From: Paractinoplanes lichenicola
GTDB taxonomy: Bacteria > Actinomycetota > Actinomycetes > Mycobacteriales > Micromonosporaceae
Length of the DNA stretch: 64,000 nt
Assembly (NCBI RefSeq): GCF_016785085.1
Contig: NZ_JAENHO010000025.1
Location: 20,207 to 84,206 of the forward strand
Reading direction: 5' to 3'
The position numbers and the translations under genes were made by a program. Positions 33,000 to 40,706 of this stretch are shown piece after piece (positions within the stretch are counted from its first letter, which is position 1; each line of letters opens with the position of its first letter). The notes beneath the pieces were generated by a model that worked only from the letters and a program-made list of their open reading frames with translations, was not told the DNA's origin and made no database searches.

Positions 33000-33446
33000 A
33001 TGGTTCTGCTGCTCGCTGTTCTGTTGTTCGGGTGGCCCGTCGCGCCGCCCGACGTCACGCGCCCCTTTGATCCGCCGGCCCAGCCCTGGCTGGCCGGGCA
33101 TCGCGGGGTCGATCTCGCGGGTCCGCCGCTGACCGTGGTGCGGTCGGCCGGGCCCGGCACGGTGCTCTTCGCGGGCCTGGTCGCCGGGCGCGGGGTCGTC
33201 AGCGTGGCCCACGCAGGCGGGCTGCGCACCACGTACGAGCCGGTCACCGCCACCGTCGCCGTGGGCGACTCGGTGGCCCAGGGCGACCCGATCGGGCGCC
33301 TCGAGGCCGGGCATCCGGGCTGCCCCGCGGCGGCCTGCCTGCATTGGGGGCTGCGCCGCGGGTCGCTCTATCTCGACCCGCTGGCTCTGCTCGGGCTGGG
33401 CAAGGTGCGGCTGCTGCCCGTCGGCTCCGCTGCTCGGCGGCAATAG
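33000..33446 (+). CDS. M23-family peptidase, short secreted form
   Basis: 148 residues. Starts with a hydrophobic export segment (MVLLLAVLLFGWPVA). LysM or coiled-coil parts are absent. The metal-binding motifs of M23 (LytM) are both present: GHRGVDLA (HxxxD) near residue 34 and LHWGLRRG (HxH-equivalent, His-Trp-Gly) near 114. A shortened peptidoglycan hydrolase or a degenerate relative; the second HxH has only one His visible, so activity is uncertain. Confidence 0.85.
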   Translation: MVLLLAVLLFGWPVAPPDVTRPFDPPAQPWLAGHRGVDLAGPPLTVVRSAGPGTVLFAGLVAGRGVVSVAHAGGLRTTYEPVTATVAVGDSVAQGDPIGRLEAGHPGCPAAACLHWGLRRGSLYLDPLALLGLGKVRLLPVGSAARRQ

Positions 33447-33466
33447 TGGTGCGGCAGCCGCTCGTC

Positions 33467-34654
33467 TCAGCGGCGATAGTCGTGCAGCAGCTGGGGGAGG
33501 CGCTCGGCGAACCGGTCGTATTCTTCCGGCCGGTTGTAGACCTGGGCGCTCAGCCGCAGCAGGCCCCGGCCGCCCCACGCGTTCACCGCGGTCTCCACGG
33601 CCAGCTTGTCGGCGATGTGCTGCCGCAGCGCCTGCGCCTCGGGCGGGGTGGTGGCCAGGCCGGCCGGCAGCGGCACGATCCGCATCGCCAGGTCGGGGTC
33701 GCCGGGCCGGGGCAGCTCGGCCACGGGCACGTTCAGCGCCTCGCCGACCACCCGCTGGCCGTAGCCGGCGAGCGCCGAGTTGTGCGCCCGCACCTCCTCC
33801 CAGCCCAGGGTGCGCAGCGTGAACAGACCGGTCGGCGAGGTCAGCCAGGGCGTGTAGTCGAGCGTGCCCTGCGACTCCACGGCGTGCGGGAAGCCCTGCT
33901 CCTGATCCCACGAGACGACCAGCGGCTCCATCTTGCGGCGCCACTCGGGGGCCACCGAGAGCAGCGCCGTGCCGCGCGGGGCGAAGGCCCACTTGTGCAG
34001 GTTGCCCACCCAGAAGTCGGCCCCGATCGACGCCACGTCGACCAGCAGCATGCCGGGCACGTGCGCCGCGTCGACCATGACCGGGATCTCGTGCTCGTGC
34101 GCGGCGGCGGCGATCTCGCGTACGGGGAAGGTGGTGGCGGTGGCCGAGGCGATCTGGTCGATGATCAGCAACTTGGTGCGGCCCGGGCGCAACGCGGAAC
34201 GCACCCGGCTGACCAGCTCGGCGTCGGTGGCGCCCATCGGCAGCGCGACGGTCCGCACGGTCGCGCCGGCCCGGCGGCACCGGCGACGGGCGGCCATCGC
34301 CACGGCGCCGTACGCGTGGTCGGTGAGCAGCACCTCGTCGGCCGGCTCGAGCTTGACCGACTGCAGCACCAGCGAGGCGGCCGCCGTCGTGTTCGGCACC
34401 AGCGCGCTGACCTCGGGATCGGCGCCGAGGAAGGCGGCCAGATGGCGTCGGGTATGGATGATCCGGTCGCTCAGGCCCTGGGCGAAGAAGCGCAGCGGGT
34501 TCGACTCGATCTCGTCGCGCAGGCGCTGCTGGGCCCGCTGCACCCCGATCGGCACGGCGCCGAACGAGCCGTGGTTGAGATAGGACACACCCGGGTCGAG
34601 CGAGAACAGAAGGCGGGCGCCTGGGATGGGGGCGGGCGGTTCTCCGGCGCTCAC
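33467..34654 (-). CDS. Class V aminotransferase-fold PLP enzyme (isopenicillin-N epimerase-like)
   Basis: 395 residues. SYLNHGSFGAVP near the N-terminus and VPNTTAAASLVL phosphate contact. VMVDAAHVPGMLLVDV gives the PLP-binding Asp and a His; the Schiff-base lysine is in WVGNLHKWAFAPRG. Typical of the class V group containing cysteine desulfurases and isopenicillin-N epimerases. Actual substrate unknown. Runs convergent with the M23 gene. Confidence 0.9.
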   Translation of the reverse strand: MSAGEPPAPIPGARLLFSLDPGVSYLNHGSFGAVPIGVQRAQQRLRDEIESNPLRFFAQGLSDRIIHTRRHLAAFLGADPEVSALVPNTTAAASLVLQSVKLEPADEVLLTDHAYGAVAMAARRRCRRAGATVRTVALPMGATDAELVSRVRSALRPGRTKLLIIDQIASATATTFPVREIAAAAHEHEIPVMVDAAHVPGMLLVDVASIGADFWVGNLHKWAFAPRGTALLSVAPEWRRKMEPLVVSWDQEQGFPHAVESQGTLDYTPWLTSPTGLFTLRTLGWEEVRAHNSALAGYGQRVVGEALNVPVAELPRPGDPDLAMRIVPLPAGLATTPPEAQALRQHIADKLAVETAVNAWGGRGLLRLSAQVYNRPEEYDRFAERLPQLLHDYRR

Positions 34655-34672
34655 CCTTGCGATCGTACGGGG

Positions 34673-35596
34673 TCAGGCCCGCGGGTGCGCCTGTTTGAAC
34701 GCCGCACGCAGGCGCTCCGTGGACACGTGGGTGTAGATCTGCGTGCTCGACAGCGAGGCGTGACCCAGCAGATCCTGCACCGCGCGCAGGTCGGCGCCGC
34801 CGTCGAGCAGGTGGGTGGCGGCCGAGTGGCGCAGGTCGTGCGGGCTGGTGTGGGGGAGCCCGGCCGCGCGGGCGGCGGCGGCCACGATCCGGCGCACGAC
34901 CGTCTGCTGCAGGCGGCCGCCCTTGACCCCCAGGAAGAGGGCGTCGCCGCTGGTCTTGACGGCCAGCAGCGGGCGGGCGTGCTTGCGATAGGCGTCGAGG
35001 GCCTGCTGAGCCGGGATCCCGTACGGGACGGCCCGTTCCTTGGCGCCCTTGCCGAAGACCCGTACGACCCGCCTCGCCTCGTCCAGGTCGGCCTGGTCGA
35101 GACCGCAGAGCTCACTGACCCGTACGCCCGTGGCGTAGAGCAGCTCCAGCACGGCTCGGTCGCGCAGGCTCTCGGGGGTCTCCTCCTTCGCCGGCTCCAC
35201 CAGCGCCGCGGCCTGGTCGGCGCGCAGCACCGTGGGCAGGGTGCGGTGAGCCTTGGGGCTGGCCAGATGCGCCCCGGGGTCGGTCGCGATCCGGGCCGAG
35301 CGGAACGCCCACGCGGTGAACGCGCGGGCCGCGGCCGCCCGGCGGGCCTGGGACGTACGGGCGGCGCCCTGCCGCATGCGGGCCGCGAGCCAGCCCCGCA
35401 GCAGCACGATGTCGAGCTCGGCCAGCGTGGTGACGCCCGAATCGGCCGCGTGGTCGAGCAGCGAGACGACGTCGCCCAGATACGCGCGTACGGTCTCGGC
35501 CGAGCGGTCGTCGACCCGGGCCAGATGGTGACCGAACTCGTCGACCGCCGTGCGCAGCTCCGGTGGCAGTCGTTCGTGCGTCTCGCGGGTTCCCAC
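34673..35596 (-). CDS. xerC: Tyrosine recombinase XerC
   Basis: 307 residues. N-terminal SAM-like core-binding domain (about 1-110) followed by a catalytic domain. Active-site residues: Arg in TGVRVSELCGL, Lys in KGAKERAVPYG, HDLRHSAATHLL, LLGHASLSSTQIYTHV ending with the nucleophilic Tyr. Placed among rnhB-type housekeeping genes rather than in a mobile element, so dimer resolution at dif is the likely role. Confidence 0.93.
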   Translation of the reverse strand: MGTRETHERLPPELRTAVDEFGHHLARVDDRSAETVRAYLGDVVSLLDHAADSGVTTLAELDIVLLRGWLAARMRQGAARTSQARRAAAARAFTAWAFRSARIATDPGAHLASPKAHRTLPTVLRADQAAALVEPAKEETPESLRDRAVLELLYATGVRVSELCGLDQADLDEARRVVRVFGKGAKERAVPYGIPAQQALDAYRKHARPLLAVKTSGDALFLGVKGGRLQQTVVRRIVAAAARAAGLPHTSPHDLRHSAATHLLDGGADLRAVQDLLGHASLSSTQIYTHVSTERLRAAFKQAHPRA

Positions 35597-35664
35597 GTGT
35601 CGACGTTCTTCGTTCCGCGGGTGATCGTCAAGCTCTTGTCCGGCGTTTCTAGACTGCCCTCACC

Positions 35665-36165
35665 ATGGCAACGATCCGCGGCATCCTCGTGCCGGCCCTG
35701 TTGGGCGTGCTCTCCGGCTGTTCCGTGCTCGGCGGGGGCTCACCGACCCCGACCCCGACCCCGGTCACCGCCCCGCCCTCGGCCAAAGCCGGGTTCGGCG
35801 GCCCCGAGCCGGCGGCCCAGTCGGTGACCGAGGAGATGTTCCAGACGCCGTCGAAGAACATCGTGTGTGCGCTGACGTCGTCGGAGGTGCGGTGCGACAT
35901 CGCCAAGAAGTCGTGGGCGCCGCCCCCGGAACCGGCCGACTGCGATTTCGACTGGGGCAACGGGCTGGTCGTCACGGGCGGCAAGGTCACCTTCACCTGC
36001 GCGAGCGACACCGTCCTGGGCTCGGCCCGCATCACCCTGGAGTACGGCGAGGCCATCCGCGCCGGGACGGTCCGCTGCGACAGCGCCAGCAGCGGGCTGA
36101 AGTGCCGAGACGTGGACACCGGCCACGGCTTCACGCTGGCCACGGCGAACTACACGGTGTTCTGA
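35665..36165 (+). CDS. Putative lipoprotein of unknown function
   Basis: 166 residues. Signal and lipobox at LLGVLSGCSVLGGG (Cys at about 19), then a Pro/Thr linker (PTPTPTPVTAPP). The rest contains six Cys that could form disulfides (around NIVCALTSSEVRCDIAKK and VRCDSASSGLKCRD). No domain recognised. Likely displayed on the outer face of the membrane. Confidence 0.75.
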   Translation: MATIRGILVPALLGVLSGCSVLGGGSPTPTPTPVTAPPSAKAGFGGPEPAAQSVTEEMFQTPSKNIVCALTSSEVRCDIAKKSWAPPPEPADCDFDWGNGLVVTGGKVTFTCASDTVLGSARITLEYGEAIRAGTVRCDSASSGLKCRDVDTGHGFTLATANYTVF

Positions 36166-36201
36166 GCGTTCTTGTCGTACCCCCGGTCTAGCGTCTCGGT
36201 C

Positions 36202-36663
36202 ATGGCTAGCTGGCATGAGATCGAGAAGGATGCGCCCGCCTTCGCCGAGCGGGTGCGGGCCCTGTTCGACGCGGGCACCAACAAGACGATCGCCACCCTC
36301 CGCCGCGACGGCTCCCCCCGCATCAGCGCGAATGAGGCCAAATTTGAGAACGGCGAGCTGACGTTCGGCATGATGGCCGGCTCGATGAAACTGCATGACG
36401 TCCGCCGCGACCCCCGGCTGGCCATGCACGCGCCGACCCTGGAACCGCCGGCCGACAACCCCGAGTCCGGCCCCGGCGACGCCAAGCTGGCCGGTGTGGC
36501 CGTCGAGATCGAGCCGCCCGCCGACTGGCCCCACGGCGAGGCCGGCCTGTTCCGCATCGACATCCACGAGGTGGTGCTGACCTATGTGGGCGTCCCCGCC
36601 GACCACCTGGTGATCGAGTCCTGGCACACCGGCCGCGGCCACACCCGCAGAACCCGACTCTGA
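36202..36663 (+). CDS. Pyridoxamine 5'-phosphate oxidase-like FMN-binding protein
   Basis: 153 residues from the ATG at 36202. PNPOx-like split barrel: TIATLRRDGSPRISANEAKFENGELTFGMMAGSMKLHDVRRDPRLAMH. Families of this kind bind FMN or F420 and reduce small molecules. Actinobacteria carry many F420-dependent members; the cofactor here is not clear. Stands alone between the lipoprotein gene and a convergent GntR gene. Confidence 0.85.
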   Translation: MASWHEIEKDAPAFAERVRALFDAGTNKTIATLRRDGSPRISANEAKFENGELTFGMMAGSMKLHDVRRDPRLAMHAPTLEPPADNPESGPGDAKLAGVAVEIEPPADWPHGEAGLFRIDIHEVVLTYVGVPADHLVIESWHTGRGHTRRTRL

Positions 36664-36682
36664 CCCGCCGCTCGATGGGCTG

Positions 36683-37087
36683 CTACGGACGGGTGAGCTG
36701 CACCCGGTCGGCGGGGTGGACGGTCTCGGTGCCGTCGGTGCCGGTCACCACGAGCACGGGCACGCCCTCGCCGAGGCGGTATTTGCGACGCTCGGCATCC
36801 GTGGGCATGCGGGCACTGGCGCGTTCGCCGCGGGCCAGCGCGATCAGCTCCGTCGGCTCGGGCACGCGCACGAAGGTGCCCCGCGGCCGATCGACGGTCA
36901 CCAGGCCCTCGGTGCGCAGCTGCCCGATCGCCTGGCGGACGGTGGTGCGACTGATGCCGTATTCCTGCGCGAGGCGCAGCTCGCTGGGCAGCGGCTCACC
37001 GGGCCCCAGCTCTCCCGATTCGATCTGATTGCGGAGCAGGTCAGCCAGTTGGCGAAAGACCGCACGGTCCGCGGAGGGATCGATCAT
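36683..37087 (-). CDS. GntR-family regulator, short KorSA-like form
   Basis: 134 residues. N-terminal winged helix: RQLADLLRNQIESGELGPGEPLPSELRLAQEYGISRTTVRQAIGQLRTEGLVTVDRPRGTFV. The remaining ~60 residues are too short for a full effector domain, and end RVQLTRP. This small size is typical of the KorSA-type repressors of actinomycete integrative elements and of regulators near them. Upstream lies the GTACGTAC palindrome that could be its operator. Confidence 0.88.
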   Translation of the reverse strand: MIDPSADRAVFRQLADLLRNQIESGELGPGEPLPSELRLAQEYGISRTTVRQAIGQLRTEGLVTVDRPRGTFVRVPEPTELIALARGERASARMPTDAERRKYRLGEGVPVLVVTGTDGTETVHPADRVQLTRP

Positions 37088-37125
37088 GCACCTCAGTCTA
37101 CGTGACCACGATGCTCCATCGGATT

Positions 37126-37133
37126 GTACGTAC
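37126..37133. promoter_or_regulatory. Candidate operator palindrome before GntR gene
   Basis: GTACGTAC, part of the longer TTGTACGTACGAA, 38 bp upstream of the GntR start codon. GntR regulators often bind short palindromes and control themselves. A suggestion from position and symmetry only. Confidence 0.35.
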
Positions 37134-37440
37134 GAAGCCATGTAGGTATGATAATCCTGCCGCACTGAGAAGGCTGAGACTTGATCGGGCGGCAGGGCGG
37201 GCGGCGGTAAAAGCCGCGAAACGGGGTGCGTCAGCACCCACGGACGGCCCAGCCGTCGCCCGTTCTTCCGCTCCTCCGGGAGCACTCGAACACTCCGCGC
37301 CCTGCGGGCCGTCGGCGCTGCCGCCGACTCCAGCCCCACTGAGGGCCGCCCGGGCAGAGACCCTGTGCCTCGCGCTGCCTTGACCCCGGCCACGTCGTCG
37401 CCTGTGGTGCCGTCGACTCGAACTCTTCGCTTCCGACGGT

Positions 37441-37570
37441 CAGCCACCGCGCGGCCCCGTCAGCCGCCGCGCGGCCCCGTCCTCAGTCACCGCGCGGCCC
37501 CGTCAGCCGCCGCGCGGCCCCGTCCTCAGCCAACGCGCGACCCCGTCAGTCACCGCGCGGCCCGTCCTCA
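37441..37570. repeat. GC-rich tandem repeat, 20/23-bp alternating units
   Basis: Six units starting CAGYCRCCGCGCGGCCCCGT at 37441, 37461, 37484, 37504, 37527 and 37547. Every second unit is followed by CCT, giving a higher-order period of 43 bp. The units contain CCGCGCGG palindromes, so RNA or single-stranded DNA could fold. It sits in the gene-free part of the island. Confidence 0.85.
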
Positions 37571-37595
37571 GCGCCACGCGGTGGCTGCCGGTCCG

Positions 37596-38309
37596 CTAAG
37601 CCACGAACCCGTCCTGATGATCCGTTCTCGGCTGGCCGTGGCGTTCCCCGCGGTAGGGGTCATCCGGATAGATGGCGGCTCTGCGGGCCCAGCCGATGAA
37701 GCGCTCAAAGAGATCCCCAGGCGCCATTTGCCCGGCAGAGATCAGGTCCCCGAGCGCGTCATACATCTGAGCGCTCAGATAGATCGTCAACACCGACGGA
37801 AAGTTCCGAGCTTCCTCGAGCAACTTCGTCCGCGCGACCCCACAGGGCCACGGATCCCCGCAGACCGAACAGTCCCACCCGGGCCGACGATTCAAGTGCA
37901 CCGGCGCCGTCTTCCTCGGCGCCGCCCGCTCGTCCGACGCGGAGTTCTTACCGTCCGCGGACGCCCTCGAACTCCTGCCCGCTTTGGCCCCCGCCGAGTT
38001 CCGCACCGCCACCGAAGGCTTGGTCTCCTGGGCCTGCCGCGGCGTCCGCCCTTGGCCCGCCGACCGAGCTTGCCCCGCCCGTTCCCTCGCTTGTAGCTGG
38101 TCAGAACTTCGCGCCCCCGCGCGCTTCGCCATTTCCCCGATCCTCAGCGCCTCCCCAAGTATCCGTTCCGCTCCCGCCTCCTCCGGCGTTCGCGTCTTCC
38201 CGGACGTCCGTGCCTCCGCGGCCGTCCCGGGATCGCCGGCTCCGTCCGGCCCGGAGCCCTCAGGGACGGGCGGATCGGGTGGGTTCGGCGGCGGGTCGTT
38301 TGAAGTCAT
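37596..38309 (-). CDS. Cysteine-motif protein of Micromonosporaceae type
   Basis: 237 residues from the ATG at 38309, with GGGGGAA upstream; longer in-frame starts exist but look like non-coding sequence. The N-terminal ~140 residues are Pro/Ala/Gly/Arg-rich and low-complexity. The C-terminal ~95 residues contain RPGWDCSVCGDPWPCGVART (CxxC...C pattern) and a helix-rich part with FPSVLTIYLSAQMYDALGDL. From memory, proteins with this DxxCxxCGxPWPC pattern recur in this family near GntR and HTH genes; database labels such as 'flavin reductase' seem unsupported. Function unknown. Confidence 0.65.
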   Translation of the reverse strand: MTSNDPPPNPPDPPVPEGSGPDGAGDPGTAAEARTSGKTRTPEEAGAERILGEALRIGEMAKRAGARSSDQLQARERAGQARSAGQGRTPRQAQETKPSVAVRNSAGAKAGRSSRASADGKNSASDERAAPRKTAPVHLNRRPGWDCSVCGDPWPCGVARTKLLEEARNFPSVLTIYLSAQMYDALGDLISAGQMAPGDLFERFIGWARRAAIYPDDPYRGERHGQPRTDHQDGFVA

Positions 38310-38604
38310 CACGGTTCCCCCAATGCACCCTGCTTCGGGTGGTGCTGCTGTCCGAGCCAACGGGCCGGATCGGAACCGCTCGCCGATCGATGCGGCGATC
38401 CAGGAGCCGCCTGGAGCTGCAGCGCCGATGGGTCGTCCCGTCGCACGTGGCCGTAGTCGACGCCCGGCCGGCGCCGCTGCCTGGTTGCTCCGCCATCCGA
38501 CGGCGCAGAACACCGCATGGCCACGCGCGCGGCGAACGTCTCCCGCCTCTTGGAGCCGTCCGCGGTCGCGCGTGGGGTAAGTCAGGCCAAGCGCCCGTCG
38601 CCGA
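38310..38604. other. Gene-poor gap between the two cysteine-motif proteins
   Basis: About 295 bp. Open frames exist on both strands but none has coding character. No repeat or hairpin was noticed. Confidence 0.4.
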
Positions 38605-39123
38605 TCAAGACCGGCTGGTCACTGGTGGCTCGGCCGCCGCCGGTGGACTCGGGACGGCGGCGGCCGCCCCCGATGGTGTTTTGATGACTCCGCAGACGCG
38701 TGGCCGGCCGTTTCGCCGCGTGGGCGAGCGTAAGGGCCAGCTGCAGCGCGGGCCGCTGCTGCCCGGCGGCTTCTGGGGTCTCCGCGCGGGAGAGTGGGTG
38801 CCGCCGGGCGAGCAGCTTGACAGAGCTGTGGGATCGCTCTCTGTCGTGCCCGGTCTCATGAGTTCTTCGTAGCTGTACCTCCTTTCCGTCACGGGGGCTG
38901 GTGAGGGCGGGGAAAGGTCTGGCACGGGGGCTGGTGAGGGCGGGGAGAGGTCCGGCACGGGGAGGACGCCGCGAGGAGGAAAGGGGAGCGGCGTCGCGGG
39001 GACGAGGGCGTCGACGCACGGCGCGGACAAGCCGCAGGTGCATCGTCGCCAGAACGACTGCCACATGCGTCGATGGGTGGGGTCGACCGGCACGGGCTGC
39101 GTTGTCTGGCGACGCCTAGTCAT
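38605..39123 (-). CDS. Small Arg/Pro-rich protein with CxCG...PC motif
   Basis: 172 residues in this frame. The N-terminal part is credible: VDPTHRRMWQSFWRRCTCGLSAPCVDALVP, resembling the second of the two cysteine-motif proteins that accompany GntR/HTH genes in Micromonosporaceae. Two 33-bp direct repeats encode VPDLSPPSPAP twice. After about residue 80 the sequence (SSCSPGGTHSPARRPQK...) looks unlike the rest and may be out of frame or degraded; another frame over the same bases is also open. Treat the C-terminal half as doubtful. Confidence 0.5.
   Translation of the reverse strand: MTRRRQTTQPVPVDPTHRRMWQSFWRRCTCGLSAPCVDALVPATPLPFPPRGVLPVPDLSPPSPAPVPDLSPPSPAPVTERRYSYEELMRPGTTESDPTALSSCSPGGTHSPARRPQKPPGSSGPRCSWPLRSPTRRNGRPRVCGVIKTPSGAAAAVPSPPAAAEPPVTSRS
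38891..38957. repeat. 33-bp direct repeat, two copies
   Basis: Two consecutive copies of CACGGGGGCTGGTGAGGGCG followed by GGGAAAGGTCTGG or GGGAGAGGTCCGG, inside the cysteine-motif gene on the minus strand. In frame, so it adds 11 residues per unit. Confidence 0.8.
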
Positions 39124-39206
39124 GGGAACAGTATAGGTGACATACGACTAGCTGTCTCCTAGCAACTTGATGATTGACTAATAGTCTCGCGCCTACGGTC
39201 GATCAT

Positions 39207-39416
39207 GTGGCAGCGAAACCGATCCGGCTCATGGGGGCACACGAGATCCGCATCCGCTTGGGTGGGGTGAGCCGGCAGCGTGCGTACCAGATCACCAGCC
39301 GTGCCGACTTCCCCAAGCCCATCGCCGACCTGGCCCAGGGCAAAGTCTGGGCGGCCGACGACGTCGAGGCGTGGATGAAGGTGCACCGCCGCGATCTGGA
39401 CGACTCGGAGGACTGA
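39207..39416 (+). CDS. AlpA/excisionase-like HTH protein
   Basis: About 69 residues from the GTG at 39207 (ATG at 39231 is an alternative). MerR-type winged helix of excisionase (Xis) or AlpA proteins: GAHEIRIRLGGVSRQRAYQITSRADFPKPIADLAQGKVWAADDVEAWMKVHRRDL. Such small proteins regulate or excise integrative elements. No integrase gene is adjacent. Upstream, an 11-bp palindrome GACTAATAGTC at 39176-39186 may be its operator. Confidence 0.85.
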   Translation: MAAKPIRLMGAHEIRIRLGGVSRQRAYQITSRADFPKPIADLAQGKVWAADDVEAWMKVHRRDLDDSED

Positions 39417-39494
39417 CCCTCGGCCGAGCGCCGGCGGGACAGGAGAGAGAGCGGGCGACCGGGAGGCGCCCGCCGTTGTGCTGCGCGCAAAAAG

Positions 39495-40706
39495 TCATCG
39501 GTTTCTCCGGCCCAGCGCCACCCCGGTCCCGCGGCGCTCGATCAGACCGGTCAGCTCCAGCAAGGACAGCCGTCGCAACACGAGCCGCAGCGACAGCCCG
39601 GCGCGAGCGGCCAGGTCTTCCGGCGTGATGGTTCCGCGCCGCGGCACCGACTCCAGGATCAGCGCCGACTCCTCGTCGAGGTTGTCCCGCCGATGCTCGG
39701 GCCCGCGCGGCACGTCCGCCTGATACTCGCCGACCTGGCCCACCGCCTCCAGCACGTCCGCGGGCCCGGTGACCAGGGTCGCGTCGGGCCGGGAGCGCAG
39801 CAGCTCGTGGCAGCCGACCGACATCGCCGAGGTGATCGGCCCCGGCACCACCATCGCGGGCCGCCCCAGGGCCAGCACCCGTCCCATCGTCTGGATCGCC
39901 CCGCTGCGGGCCGCCGCCTCGACCAGCACCGTCCCGGCCGTCGCGGCCGCGATCACCCGGTTGCGGATCAGGAAGCGGTGCTTGTGCGGCTCCGACCCCG
40001 GCGGCCATTCGCTGATCAGCAGGCCGGTCTGGGCGATCTGCTCGAACATCGCCGTGTTGCCCATCGGATAGGGCCGGTCGACGCCACAGGCGAGCACGGC
40101 CACCGTACGCCCACCGGCCGCCAGCGCCGCCCGATGAGCGGCCGCATCGATGCCGAACGCCCCGCCCGACACCACTGTCCAGTTCTGCTCGGCCAGCCCG
40201 TACGCGATCTCGTTGGTCGCATGGATGCCGTAGCTCGACGCCGCTCTGGCCCCCACCACCGCGACCGACCGTTCGAGCGTCTCGCCCAGCGGCCAGTCCC
40301 CGCGAACCCAGAAGCACAGCGGCGGCCGCACATCGTGATTGATGCGCTGGTTGCCTTCGAGCGTCAACGTGGCCAGCGCACCCACTCGTTCCGGCCATTC
40401 GTCGTCCGACGGCACCACGATGCGTGCGCCCAGCCGCTCGGCCCGGCGCAGCGTCACCTCGGCCAGCCGCCGCGGATCGAGGTTGGCCGCCTTGGCGATC
40501 GCGGCCGCCCGCAGCGCCTTGTCGGGCACGTCACCCCGCAGCACCCGGGCCAGCGCCGTCTCGGCGCCGTCCTGCTCCACTAGCGACCACACCGTCCGAT
40601 TCCCCGGCTCGGCCAGCCAGGTCAGAGCCACCCGCGCCGCCCGGTCGCCGTCGCCCGCGGCGGGGATAGGGAGCGGACGGGTCGGGGAGGAGAAGAGGTC
40701 ATCCAT
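39495..40706 (-). CDS. dprA: DNA-processing protein DprA
   Basis: 403 residues from the ATG at 40706 (a GTG 9 bp upstream is possible). Rossmann fold: AVVGARAASSYG, VSGGAFGIDAAAHRAAL, SEWPPGSEPHKHRFLIRNRVIAAA, VVEAAARSGAIQTM-like run, VPGPI. A C-terminal winged domain (LILESVPRRGTITPEDLAARAGL) is present. Loads RecA on incoming single-stranded DNA during transformation; in many actinobacteria its role is less clear. Overlaps yifB by 8 bp. Confidence 0.96.
   Translation of the reverse strand: MDDLFSSPTRPLPIPAAGDGDRAARVALTWLAEPGNRTVWSLVEQDGAETALARVLRGDVPDKALRAAAIAKAANLDPRRLAEVTLRRAERLGARIVVPSDDEWPERVGALATLTLEGNQRINHDVRPPLCFWVRGDWPLGETLERSVAVVGARAASSYGIHATNEIAYGLAEQNWTVVSGGAFGIDAAAHRAALAAGGRTVAVLACGVDRPYPMGNTAMFEQIAQTGLLISEWPPGSEPHKHRFLIRNRVIAAATAGTVLVEAAARSGAIQTMGRVLALGRPAMVVPGPITSAMSVGCHELLRSRPDATLVTGPADVLEAVGQVGEYQADVPRGPEHRRDNLDEESALILESVPRRGTITPEDLAARAGLSLRLVLRRLSLLELTGLIERRGTGVALGRRNR

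Larger units (their letters stand above)
37088..37595. other. 508-bp region without a clear gene
   Basis: Contains the candidate GntR operator on the left. No ORF has convincing coding character; the longest frames are repeat-driven. The right part holds the 43-bp higher-order repeat (37441-37570). Confidence 0.5.

Noticed and set aside
37088..37440. tRNA gene or attachment site in the island
   Set aside because: No cloverleaf-like arrangement or CCA end and no direct-repeat pair could be found by eye.
37365..38096. Plus-strand ORF in the island gap
   Set aside because: Overlaps the supported minus-strand cysteine-motif gene and the repeat; no recognisable features.
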